NCBI GenBank assembly: GCA_022410635.1
Contig: JAJVDF010000045.1
Location: forward strand, 2,061,919 to 2,125,918
DNA length: 64,000 nucleotides
Source of the DNA: Tretioscincus oriximinensis
Lineage: Eukaryota > Chordata > Lepidosauria > Squamata > Gymnophthalmidae
Direction of reading: 5' to 3'
Shown here: positions 22,920-33,700 of the stretch, piece after piece
Layout of the letters: each line of letters opens with the position of its first letter
How positions within the stretch are numbered: position 1 is the stretch's first letter
Made by a program: the position numbers and the translations under genes
The notes under the pieces: model-generated
Seen by the model: only the letters and a program-made list of their open reading frames with translations
The model's database searches: none
Told to the model about the DNA's origin: nothing

Positions 22920-24439
22920 TATTGATCAACAGGGCTTGCACCCAGGAAACATGCAGAAAGAACCTGAATTTAAGGGGTATATCCATAAAATCATGCCTTA
23001 GTTGCAAGCTGTATAATTCAAGGTTAATGAATAGCTGATCAGACTTTATAATTTATATTTGACTATTGCAACTAATTGTTCTTAATAATCCTATTTTTAA
23101 GAAATAGTCTATTTCTAAAAGAAATTATGCTCTTTGCCTTTATAGTATCCATTTTATCATATGTAATCAATTTTGTTTTAGTAGTCTCAAGTCAAAACCT
23201 TCCAAGATTTTGTGGTTTCGTTTTTTTAAAATATTTTCTTATATGTGAATGGATACATGCATGTGGATACTATGATTTGCAAATACTTTGCTACCAAAAT
23301 AATTAAAAATTGGAACAAATAAAAGGAAGGATTCTTATGGGTAAATAATATAAATGTAACAAATCATTTCACTTAATTCTTGTGGTCTGTTTAAAAGAGT
23401 GATTATTTGGAATCTATAAAAGTAAACTGAAAAATCACATTCATCATGAGAAGGGCTTGCTTCTTGGAAACATCATTGATCTGTTTGTTCATTTGCCAAC
23501 AATATTTTCAACAGGCGGGCAATTAGGCCAAAGTAAAAGTTTCTTTTAAGAATATGAGATTGTTCCTTTCAAGCAAAGCTGGTGATTTTCCAACATTATT
23601 TTGATAAAGCTTTTAACTATGACCAAAAGTCCATGGGAACAAAAAAGAAAATGGCAGTGTGAATTAAGGATTTTGTTTTCATTCCTGTGTTAAGATGAGC
23701 AGCATTGCAGAATGATATAGACCAGAACGCATTGTTAATGCACTTTTGCTCAGACATTCTCAGAATAAAAAGTGTCTCTGGAAATTCAAACTGCAGACAG
23801 GGTCAAAGGCAACAAAGTGCTCCTGCTTAGCAGATGAAGCAGTATTTTTCACACACCCTGGGTGGAAAGCTGAAGGAAATTATGACTATGCATGCTCATT
23901 TTTAGTCTGGGGAAATGGGTTCTTTCAAGACTATCTGATGCAGAATTGTTAACTTAAAACCTTATACAATAAGTGCAATAAGTAACAGCCAGGTTCAAAA
24001 TAAATGTAAAACATCCTACAACTAAAACTTACCCGTTGATTTATCATTTCTTTCTTTTAACAGCATAAATCTAAACAGTTACATTAATTTTCTGTAGCTA
24101 TAGCAGTCTAGAAGCTTTGTGAGATGATGCTTGGCAAATTGAGTTGTCTCAAAGGCCACAATCCTTTCTTTTTCCTCAAAACTGAAAATGCTGTATAGCC
24201 ACTTCTTGTCCTTGATGGCACATGAAATGTTTTCATCCAGTTACAGTAGCCATGCATGCACAAATTTTACCATTAGAACTCCTGTACCACCTGCTAATGC
24301 TTGTCCTATAGGAATTGTGACCTGCATTTCCAGAGAGGACAAGCCTAATTCAGTAGTTTTCCAACCTATTAAATTAGTTTATTCCTGTCAAAGTCCCCAT
24401 TGCTCTTTGGAACAAGATAGAAGAAGGTGGAGGAGAAGA
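22920..24439. other. Unique AT-rich sequence
   Basis: No element recognised. A 10-bp inverted pair TTAGTTGCAA/TTGCAACTAA flanks about 23000-23075. Confidence 0.45.
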
Positions 24440-24715
24440 GGAATCTGATTTTTATACCCTGCCCTTCTCACGCAAAGTGACTCAAAGTGGCTTGCAAGTT
24501 TAATTTTCACCTGAAAGCTTACATCTATTCTATATTCCTCATCACATTNTGGTGGTACCCATTTATCTACTTGAAATTTCTTTGCTTTTGAACAGCTGGG
24601 TTGGCTAAAGCTAAGGCCAGTAGAGGGCACTCAATGCTCTTCACAGCCAACACATGAGGCCTTGAACTCCGATATCTCTTTTGAAACAATGAAGCTCTTA
24701 ACCTCTTCTACAGTA
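24440..24715 (-). repeat. Diverged TTC-tail SINE, copy 3, antisense
   Basis: On the minus strand it shows the body motif and the AGTGGCTTGCAAG / TATACCCTGCC tail blocks of the SINE family, here beginning near an AGGAATCTG stretch. The tRNA-like head is poor (about 24660-24715). It is more diverged than the other copies, so probably older. Confidence 0.55.
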
Positions 24716-25829
24716 CCTAGATAGGCGATGTGTCTTTTGCTTTGCTTTGCTTTTCCCATGTCGTTTAAAAACTATAAGAAGCTATATGAAAATTTGATGC
24801 CAATATGCAAATAACATCCAGCTTTATCTTTCTTTTTCATCAGACTCAGGGAAAGCAGTAANTGTCCTGAACCAGTTGTTTGGGAATAACGAATTTGCTG
24901 TCATGGTCCCACATGAGGTTAAATTACAGGTCTTTATGAATGCTATTCTAGCCTATTTCTGTGTATTACTACATTTTGAGTAATATTTTGTGTTATTTTA
25001 CATTCTGAATAGAGACAGTTCCAGAGCTAATGCTGGAAATGACACCATCACACTTGCTAATGAAAATGTGGAAAAAAAATTTCCAGTGGACAATCAAAAT
25101 GTTTTCCTCACACTTGCACAATGGACACACTTTGCTAGGAAGTAGAGATCCAGCCTGGATGTGATAATGAACTGAACGAGGAGAAACAAATTGAAACGCA
25201 AGCATAAAGTGGAAATACTGTTGCTTGACCATCATCTATCCAGGTGAGTGATATTCATCCTTTCTTGAATGAGGTTGTAGTTTGCTTGATAAATCAGTTT
25301 CACAGCTTGAAGTTAATCATTAATCCTCCTGGCCTCTATAATGAAAGCCTAAGCAGTTTCCATGATCTGTACACTGTTGAGCACCTTTCACAATAAAATC
25401 AAGTGATCTAGGATGACTGTCTGGACTGCTATTTTTCTGAAATACCTAAATACAGTGGAATAAGTAAGTGATGTTTGGATGTAGCTTTACAGAAGATAGA
25501 TAGACCTATCCCTGTGCCATTGCTAATTTTCATTTTCCATCCTAGAATGTTTATGAGAGAAGATGAGCAAACTGCTGTGTGGATGAACTAGGCTGTAGAC
25601 CTTCTGTTACTTGTCTCTGAGACATTTTACTCCATTTGATTGTAACAACATCTATTTCTGAAGGTCTACAGTGAAAAAGGTGGATGAGATAAAAGTGGAA
25701 AGAACTATGGGGTCTTGCAGCTAGAGTTTTCCTGGGACACTGCAGTCCATTGTTATGACATGACCTCTTTCCCATATCTGTACATGTTGAGAATTTAGAA
25801 TAGTGAGATGTAAAACTGGATGATGCCAG
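24716..25829. other. Mostly unique sequence with a possible half MITE
   Basis: At about 25430-25490 the sequence resembles the right half of the 22668 MITE (GTGATGTTTGGATGTAGC), without a matching left end. The rest is unassigned. Confidence 0.35.
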
Positions 25830-26036
25830 AAACCATTTATTGTTACCTGCCCTGAGATCTTTGGATAGAAAGTGGGATATATGTACAGTATATACACCTC
25901 TTTGGCCTGGCTTTTGGCTAGAAAACTACCGTCTCCTCCCCATTTTTAGAAAAGGCTGTTTTTAATGTGTTAAAATTACGGTTTTATTGTTAATTGCCCT
26001 GAGACCTACGGGTNTAGGGCANTATAAAAATGTAAA
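25830..26036 (+). mobile_element. L2-type LINE tails
   Basis: Two adjacent tails are seen. One at 25830-25880 has CTGCCCTGAGATC and GTGGGATATATG. The other at 25915-26036 has GTTTTATTGTTAATTGCCC, TGAGACC and a TATAAAAATG stretch. Both match L2-type 3' UTRs and the second runs into an AAAT repeat. Confidence 0.55.
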
Positions 26037-26090
26037 TAAATAAATAAAATAAATAAATAGATAGATGGATGGATGGACAGCTAGATAGAT
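26037..26090. repeat. AAAT / GATA / GATG compound microsatellite
   Basis: AAAT units pass into GATA, GGAT and TAGA units at the end of the L2 tail. Confidence 0.85.
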
Positions 26091-27264
26091 TTACAGCAGT
26101 GGCATTTTGTGCAAAAAATTCTAGGGTTGGAACCAGTACCGTCATCATATTACGTTCTTCTGTTTGAATCTGCTGAATCAAATCTTCAAAAATGCCTGTT
26201 TTTGCCTGTCTAATTCCTNTTTTATCAAAATTGATTTGTGCCGCAAGATAACTTAATCCTGTCAACCTGCTGCAGGAAGGTGACACTTAAGCTGTAAAGG
26301 TTCACATCTTGGAATAGAGCAGCTGCAGGAATTGACATGATAATTTAAGTTTCCAAAATGAATAACTGAAGGGATTAAGGTAACTTGTTCACTTGTTTGG
26401 AAAGCCTATTGCCCAAATTCTTTGTTTATCCCTTTTCCCTGCATAGCGGGTCCCTATTCCGAGATATAATCTACAATGTTGAAAGGGCCTCAGAAACTGA
26501 CATTTAAAAGAGAAACTACTTGGTTCTTTATGGCTGCTTCTAGACATGATAAAAGACATTCAGAAATAGTTTAGAGGTAATTGTCACATGCTAATATTTC
26601 CATCCTATCTCTAAGCAACATTTTAGTAGTGTATTTTTCCAGCCTTTATTAGGTTAGAAGTGGATTGGAACATTAGCTGCTACAAGCTGCCAGGAGGTAC
26701 TACCTCTAAGTTACATTTTTAATACCTGAACATGTATTTCTGTNTTGCAATTCATTGAATAGGTCTGGGACATGTTTAACGTGGCTCCTCAGCAAACATT
26801 TTTTGCTATGGGTCCAGAGTATCATATCATATATCATATCCTTTCTTTCCAAAGGAAGATACTCAAAGTAAGATATAAAAGTACACATATTTTTTAATTT
26901 TTTTAAAGAAAATGTTCATAAACCCCCAAATTCAATGATATTATTTGTTTCAAACAGTAGCTCCAGAAAGGATAACGTTATTATTGGTTTTAGTTTAGGG
27001 CACTAGTCAGTACAGTGACCCTTGGTTATTAAGTATCTTGGGCCATAGGCATACTTACTTTTAAAGTTTCTTAAGAATGAGCTTAACTAGAACAGTCCTT
27101 AAGAATGGACTTAACAAAAAACACATTGAAGTGATTTGAAATTTCTCTTCTCGAAGGCCTTTGATTAAATCAGAACTGATATAATTACATTTCTCTCCTT
27201 ATTATATAGTTTTTAGCTTGTGGTGTTTATGTCTGATTTTTAATATTATTATGTAATTTGTATT
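26091..27264. other. Unique AT-rich sequence
   Basis: No element recognised. A short direct repeat, CTTAAGAATG followed by a CTTAAC-type end, occurs twice near 27070-27120. Confidence 0.45.
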
Positions 27265-27325
27265 TCTAGTATGTCATGTACAGTGCTCTGCAAATTGGTA
27301 GTGCTATATAAATAAATAAAACGAA
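27265..27325 (+). repeat. LINE/SINE-type 3' tail fragment
   Basis: GTGCTCTGCAAATTGGTAG, then GCTATATAAATAAATAAA, resembles tails shared by L2-like LINEs and several vertebrate SINEs. The body is missing. Confidence 0.4.
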
Positions 27326-28435
27326 TGAACAAAATTGCTCCCTGCTACCATTTACTGTCTAAATAAATATCATAAACACATTAAAGGTCTGCTGGACCAC
27401 AACTCATACAGTTCAGTATTCTGTCCCACACAGTGGCACACCAATTGCTTCTGGGTAATTTTTAAGCAGAAGATTAAGGCAAAACCTTCACCTGTTCTCA
27501 GCTCCTCCAAATAACCTTTAGAGATATTCCCCCTGTTCCTCCAACTTGGAAACAATGTCTAGACATCACTTCCACTATATATTGATACATCTGATCTCTA
27601 TAAAGTTCTTGAATCTATCCAGGCTAGTTGCTGTCACCACCCTTTCTTGAAGAAATTTCATTGACTGATGATGGAGTGAAAAAAATAATACTTCCCCTGG
27701 ACAAGTTTGGAGACTTTTAAAGGAGAATACAGCACATTCTTCTAAACAAACACAACTTTCAATCAGCAGTACCTTCCAAATATATGAAAGAAACATAGCT
27801 TACAATTTGTTGCAATGCATAGGAGACCCCTGAAAGATGAGTTGGATGTGGAAATTACTCCCTTAAGGTAGATAGCTGGAAGCGAACATTGTATTACATC
27901 AAATATCAATAGCACCAAATACTACATACTCTAAAATGCTGTCAAAAATCAATATTACACACACTATGTGTGTGTGTGTGTGTGTGTGTAAGACCCATAA
28001 ATATTACAATCTTCTTGAATTTCTGAAGTTCTTATAGAAGATTGGAAACATTCATGTCGTTGAAGAATATTCAACTGAAAAGGGAAACCTTGAGGAAGTT
28101 TTAGTAACTCAAATTAAAACACAAAACCTGGAAAACTCGTGTTTTCAGACAGAAAAGAGCTATTCTTCCTAGCATTCTGCATGACCTGAAGGGCAAAATC
28201 ATTATTGTCGCCAGTGCCGCTGTTATTCCTGTTTTGTTTGAAGACTGTGTGGTGTGTGTGAGGATGTGTATGTGTGCGATATGCTTTGCAATTCTCATCT
28301 TTGCGGTACTTTCAACAGCTTGGGCTGGTATAAATTAGCTCCTCAGTTCCACCCCTGAGGTGACAGCATTTGGGAGATTATCAAGTGTTTCTGGCAGGCA
28401 ACTCTAGCAAGGCGACATGATCCTGTGTGTCTGAA
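27326..28435. other. Unique sequence with a TG microsatellite
   Basis: A (TG) run of about eleven units is at 27967-27988. No gene or transposon recognised. Confidence 0.5.
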
Positions 28436-28439
28436 AGGT

Positions 28440-28740
28440 GCCATATAATTGTAAAATTTCATTTCCTTTCAATTAGTAGCTGATTACATTTGATGAGCTG
28501 CAACATTGTTTCCTTCGTGCACATTACGAGTCAGCACAGTCAATGAGCTGTGAAATCCTCTCACTTGTTGAAACAATAGACAATGATTAACGAACAGCTA
28601 ATCTGATCATTATAAACAAACCCTGTTGATCATTAGAAACCAAACAGAATCGAACAGATTGGAAGCGCTTATTGGTGAGCGAAAAAGATTGATGATTACA
28701 GGTATACTGCAGAAACTGGCAGTAATCATCAACCTGGTGG
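28440..28740. promoter_or_regulatory. Candidate conserved noncoding element
   Basis: The stretch has even base composition and no repeat features. It is dense in developmental-factor core motifs: paired SOX-like ACAATAG and ACAATG (28575-28589), several ATTA cores, TGATTAA and CTAATCTGAT. A perfect 11-bp inverted pair, TTGATGATTAC / GTAATCATCAA, sits at 28689-28699 and 28722-28732. Such density is typical of enhancers, but conservation could not be checked. Confidence 0.35.
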
Positions 28741-28944
28741 GGATTGTAAGGGCCATCCAAGGAACTAATGGTAGAGCATAGGTATCGAGCATCTCATTGA
28801 GAGGATTGGAACAATTTGACATTTATCTTTGGTTCGTTTTTCCTGGGCTATCATTACCATGAGGTGCTGCTCGATATGCCATAGTATGTCCAGAGTTTCC
28901 ATACATAAAAGAACTAGAAAATTCCAACTTAGTATGACTTAGTA

Positions 28945-29935
28945 TGTCAAGACAACAGTTAGATGGATTCAAAGCTGGCTTAGTGATCATACTCAAAGAG
29001 TGGTAATAAATGGTTGCATATCCAGTTGGAAGAATGTTTCAAGTGTGGTGCCACAAGCGTCTGTCCTGGGTCCAGTGCTGTTTAACGTAAATGACCTAGA
29101 TGAGGGAATTGAAGGAAAACTTATCAAATTTGCTGATGACACAAAGTTAGGAGGTGTTGTTAACACTAAACAAGATAGAGATAGGATTTAAGAAGATCTA
29201 AACAAGCTGGAACAATGGGCTGAAACTAACAGAATGGTATTTAATAGAGAAAAATGCAAGATCCTACATCTGGGCAAAAAAATAAATAACTGAAAACAGC
29301 ACATATAAAAAGGGAGGAATATATCTGAGCAGCAGCATAGGTGAAAAGTACCTGGGTGTATTGGTAGATCACAGCCTAAACATGAATTAACAGTGTGAAG
29401 NAGCTGCAAAAAAGGCAAACACAATCCTGGGTTGTATTAAGAGAAGCATAGAATCTCGATCATGTGAAGTAATTATTCCTCTCTACAGTACTTTGGTAAG
29501 ACCACACAGTTCCAAGGAAAGTTACAAGAATGGTGTGTGGTCTGGAAACCATGTCCTATGAGCAACGGTTAAAGGATCTAGGGATGTTTAGTCTGCAAAA
29601 GAGAAGACTGAGAGGAAACAGACAAAGGAAAGTATTTTTTAACCCAGAGGGTCATATCCTGTGGAATTTACTTCCTGAAGANGTGGACTAGACAGGTTTA
29701 TGGACACCAAGGGTATAAATGGGTACTAGGATGGATGTCTGGATGTTGCCTCCGGGATAGAGCACCAGGCAGTACTAGTGAAATACCATTTGCAGAGAGT
29801 CATGAACAGGTGCATATTTTGTTTTCATCTGTTCAGACTGCCCCGGTGCATCTGGTGGGCCTCTGTATGGGACAGAATGCTGGACTAGATGGGGTATGGC
29901 CTGATCCAGTATGGCTCTTCTTATGTTCTTAATCT
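28945..29935 (+). pseudogene. CR1/L3-like LINE: RT C-terminal part to 3' end, 5'-truncated
   Basis: The plus strand reads the CR1 reverse transcriptase: [18 protein letters not shown], then [14 protein letters not shown] (29053-29094) and KFADDTKL (29126-29149), holding the catalytic aspartates. Downstream are the WLGVLVDHS-like and RVLRPH-like blocks, then the 3' UTR ending GGCTCTTCTTATGTTCT (29916-29932). A stop follows DRDRI at 29189, several frameshifts occur, and parts are missing near 29510 and 29620. It lacks the endonuclease and ORF1. As usual for CR1 there is no visible target duplication. A second CR1 end of another subfamily follows 10 bp downstream. Confidence 0.8.
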
Positions 29936-29944
29936 GTTAGCTGT

Positions 29945-30236
29945 CTACAAATAGCTGAAGAGCTGTCACAGAGCAGAGGGATCAGCTTTCTTCTTGTTGG
30001 CACATGGAAGGACTAGAAACAATAGGATGAAACTGCAGGAGAATAGTTTCTAACCCTCAGGGTGATAAACCAGTGGAACAGTTTGCCACAGGAGGTGGAG
30101 AATTCACCTTCACTGGAAGTCTTCNAACAGAGACTGAACAGTCATCTGTCTGGGATGATCAATGAATCCTGCATTGAGCAGGCGGTTGGACCCGATGACC
30201 CTAGAGGTCCCTTCCAACCCTATAATTCTATGATTA
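29945..30236 (+). mobile_element. CR1 LINE 3' end
   Basis: It shows the classic CR1 3' region: GGAGGTGGAGAATTCACC, then GGTTGGACCCGATGACC, and the terminal AATTCTATGATT octamer-repeat end at about 30225-30236. It is oriented the same way as the preceding CR1 but comes from a different, bird-like subfamily. Confidence 0.85.
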
Positions 30237-31351
30237 GAACATTAAATAGCTCTATATTGCTACAAATGGTAATAGAAGGTATGCTCATTATAGGCCTTAT
30301 AAAACCCATCATTTTTCTCCTCTTGACTTTTGATTGATTAGGCTAGGTTTAATCAAGTATCCAATAATTGTTGGTCTATTATTTGGGTTAACAATAGAGA
30401 GAAGAACACTATTGCAATTATATCTAGTCAGATGTTAATTTTTGATGTGGTAAACTCACCATAAGAGCATTTTTACTAAGTATTTTGGGCTACACTCAAA
30501 ATGTAATAAATATTCAGTTTTAATAAGCGTTTACAAGTATGCATAATCAATAACAACTTCAGCCATTTCTTTCTATCAGCATAGAAACGATCTTATTGTT
30601 GTATATTTTGTCACACTTAAAACACACTTTAGAAAGAGTTCAGATGTCTCTCTTTTACATGTTGGAGCAGCTAAAGGGAGACACACACCACCACCCCATA
30701 TAGCCACTGCACCCACAGTGTAACCCAATGTAGACAGCCATAGGCCAGAAAAAATTTGGCCAACAGAAAACCAGAAAGCTGATTCTGAAGATCATACAAT
30801 CTTTAGAGCTTTGTGGGGGATGTCCAAGAACAGCCTTCTGAGTAGAGAAAGCTTGTCCTAAAATAGTAGGACTTTTCGTGCCACTAGAATTACTTACTTG
30901 GTATGCTTGACTGAGGCAATAGGTAATATCAAAAGTGGCTTTTGATTTGCTGTATTGTATTTTTTTACCAATTCCTATTATGTTTTCTGATGACTTATAG
31001 GAAAATGGTAATAAAATAATAAATGCAAGGAAGATACCATTCTTAATAAAAAATGTTGTGTTGAGATTTTTTTAAAAAAAAATCATTACTTTCCAGTGCC
31101 AAGTATTCATAGAGATAGTGGCTTTTTGTGTGTTCTCCTGAAAGTCTTGTATGATGGTAGTATCATCCCTTGTGCTTTTCTAAGACTAAATTGCACAATG
31201 AATCCCCCTTTGAATTGAAATAGCATATTTAATCGGTTTCAATCCTAAGGGTTCTGCTCGTAGTGCTTTTGGGAATGACACCAGCTGCTTTTGGGTATTC
31301 TCAATGTTTCATGCTTCATGGTTTGCTGAACATTAACTATGCTAACAAGTC
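30237..31351. other. Unique AT-rich sequence
   Basis: Nothing recognised. Confidence 0.5.
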
Positions 31352-31468
31352 ATAAAATCATAGAATTGGAAGGGTTATCAGGTCCACCCCTCTGTTCAAT
31401 TCAGGATTCACTAAACCATCCCAGACAGATGGTTGCCCAGCCTCATTTGAAAACTTCCAGAATAGAAT
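31352..31468 (-). mobile_element. CR1 LINE 3' end, antisense
   Basis: AATCATAGAATTGGAAGGG is the inverted CR1 terminus. CCACCCCTCTGTTCAATTC and CCATCCCAGACAGATGG follow, as at 51293-51420. Confidence 0.8.
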
Positions 31469-32264
31469 CATAGAAGGTTAGGAAACAGGATGTTTCTGTG
31501 CAATGTTGTTGTGGTGTTAATCATTTTATCTTTCATTACAAGGATGGGAAAAGCCACTGTATGAGTAGCTTTCTACCTCATAATTATAAATGTTAAAAAG
31601 TTTTCAGAAAATCAGTCTTGAAAGACTCCGTTGCTAAAGTTCAAAGGTTCTAAGAAGTATCCTGCAACTATCTCATACAAAATCTATCAATGGCTTGATA
31701 AGCCCAAACCTTTAATTTAACTATAAAGTCTAAAAGTGCAAGAAAACAGTTTTTGAAAATTGCTTCATTGCAAAAAGCTCTAAAGAGGTGACCCTGCTGA
31801 GATAATTGCTTTGTGCAGCCATCAAATCTGGGAAAAATGGCATCATCTCAAAATTGATCCTCCNCCCCCCCCCCCCCCCCTTCTTAGCTGTTTGGCTAAT
31901 ATGGTGCCTAAAGTCTAGATGCAACATACAGAATAGATATCATGAGAATATTCTCAGATCAAAAAGCAGATCAAAATCTCTGTGCTATCAGAAAGGATCT
32001 ACCAGGGCTGCAGGCACCTGAGGTTTCCATACTGTGATGGTAGTATCATCATGAGGACTCCACCTGTTAACAGAGTTTTCGAAAAGAATCCCGATAAAAG
32101 GTCCTTTGCATCAGAATATTCTTTTTCTGATATTTTCCAAAATGGTCTTGCTTGCAGCCACAGAGACAAGAAGCCTTCTTGAAGGTCCTTAACACGATTA
32201 CCAGGATGCCAAATTGCATACTGAGCTTGCTCGGTATTTACTTTCTGACCTTTTTTGGGAGGGG
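31469..32264. other. Unassigned sequence with a C16 run
   Basis: A C homopolymer lies at 31865-31880 with an adjacent N. The stretch 31990-32260 may be an extension of the antisense CR1, but I cannot align it. Confidence 0.4.
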
Positions 32265-32339
32265 GGATCTTCTTTGATTCCACAAGATCTTTTCTAAGGT
32301 GTGGTGACCAGACTGTACACAGTATTCTAAATGTGGCCT

Positions 32340-32577
32340 CATCATCACTTTGGTGTAGTGATTAGAGTGTTGGACTCTTATCTGGTAGTCTCTCAGTTCA
32401 ATTCCTCACTCCTCCATGTAAGCCAGCTGGGTGATCTTGGGCCAGTCTCAGTTCTTTAGAACCCTCTCAGTCCCACCTGTTTCACAGGGTGTCTGTTGTG
32501 GAGAAATCAACAAAAGCTATGTGCGCCCCCCTTTGGGTATACGGCGGAATCTAAGTACAAATAAATAAATAAATCAT
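32340..32577 (+). repeat. MIR-like tRNA-derived SINE inside the CR1
   Basis: The head TGGTGTAGTGATTAGAGTG (A box) and AGTTCAATTCC (B box) is followed by a GTGATCTTGGGCCAGTC core, a TTTCACAGGGTGTCTGTTG block and an AAATAAATAAAT tail. The flanks share ATCAT, and removing the SINE rejoins the CR1. A partial antisense copy is at 46110-46215. Confidence 0.75.
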
Positions 32578-32871
32578 AGTTTTATGAAGAGGGAAAACTA
32601 CATTTGCCAACTTATTTTTAGTCCCTTTCTAATTACTCCTAACATTGAATTTGGGGTTTTTTTTCCACAGCTGAACACTGCATTGACACCTTCATTGAAC
32701 TGTCCACCAACACCGCAAGGTCCCTTTCCTGGTCNGACATAAAAAACTTGGTACCTATCAGTTTATAGGAGTAATTGGCAGTCTTTACCGCAGTGTGCAT
32801 GGTCACATTCCTACAGCAACCATAGGAAATATCAAATTAAGTGGAGTGCATTTGCCCCGTTGTTGCCCACT

Positions 32872-33450
32872 TAGGGTTGCCATATTCAGGCAACCCAAAA
32901 CCGGGATGGGGTGGGGTGCGCGCACACGTGTGCATGCGCACATATGGACGCTTGTAGCAAGACAGGCAAAATCTCTGCCTGTCTCACCACAAGCGTCCGT
33001 GTGTGCGCATGCGGACACTTACGTGTGCCTGCTCCTTTGCTGGTGGCNGGGTTTCGCCCTGCTCTCGCCACCAACNCGCCTGCAGCAGCGGAGCAAAAAT
33101 GCTTGGGTTTGTGAGAGGAGAACAGAGCTGCCCTCCTGTCAGAAACCCAGGCATTTCTCCTCTGCTAGAGGCGAGTTGGCGGNGAGAGCAGGGCGAAACC
33201 CCGCCTCCTGCCAAGGAGCAGCTACTCGGCACGCTCCAAGGTCCCTTCCTGGACCCCGGGAAGCGTTGCGCGCACTGCAGCCGTCAGCTCTGATGGCTGC
33301 TTTTCCTTTAAAATCCCGCCTTTTTACATTCCCTGACGCAGCATCGGGGAATGTAAAAAGCCGGGATTTTGCCTTAAAACCCAGAGGGGACTATATTTTA
33401 GTCCCCAAAACCGGGTTTGTCCCGGTTTACCGGGACGTATGGCAACCCTA
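32872..33450. mobile_element. Hairpin-rich hAT-type element with perfect ends
   Basis: It begins TAGGGTTGCCATA and ends with the exact reverse complement. Identical TGCCCACT lies at 32864-32871 and 33451-33458. The GC-rich interior is stacked with inverted repeats: one hairpin at about 32936-33010 (GACGCTTGT / ACAAGCGTC), one at about 33028-33225 (GGTTTCGCCCTGCTCTC / GAGAGCAGGGCGAAACC), and one at 33323-33361 (TTTTTACATTCCC and its complement). A 229-codon frame crosses it but continues into both flanks and has no domain, so it is not a gene. Confidence 0.85.
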
Positions 33451-33700
33451 TGCCCACTCATCCAATTTCAAGAGATCTCTCTAAAGCTCTTTCAATTTTC
33501 ACTACCCTGAACAGTTTGGTGTCATCAGCAGACTTAGCTATCTCACCATTTACCGCAGTATCCAGATCNTTTATGAATATATTAAAAAAAATAGATTCCA
33601 GTATTGAACCCTGTGGTACTCCTTTTCTCACATCTTTCCACCCATATCTTTTCATTTATTACTACCCTCCATTTCTTATCTTTTACCTAGTTATCAATCC

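Larger units (their letters stand above)
32265..33700 (-). pseudogene. CR1 LINE ORF2 fragment, antisense, split by a SINE and a hAT element
   Basis: On the minus strand 33655-33460 reads GVPQGSILESIFFNIF and SADDTKLFRVV, the CR1 reverse transcriptase active-site region with the F of FADD lost. After the hAT element, 32770-32600 continues with LAVLVDSSMKVSMQCSA-like and LGVIRKG blocks. After the SINE, 32338-32285 resumes with RPHLEYC-like and WSPHLRKDL. Removing both insertions gives one collinear CR1 ORF2 fragment. Frames are shifted and one N lies in the catalytic block. Confidence 0.7.

Noticed and set aside
32795..33484. 229-codon plus-strand open frame
   Set aside because: It crosses the 579-bp hAT element and both flanks, has no domain, and is explained by stop-poor GC-rich sequence.
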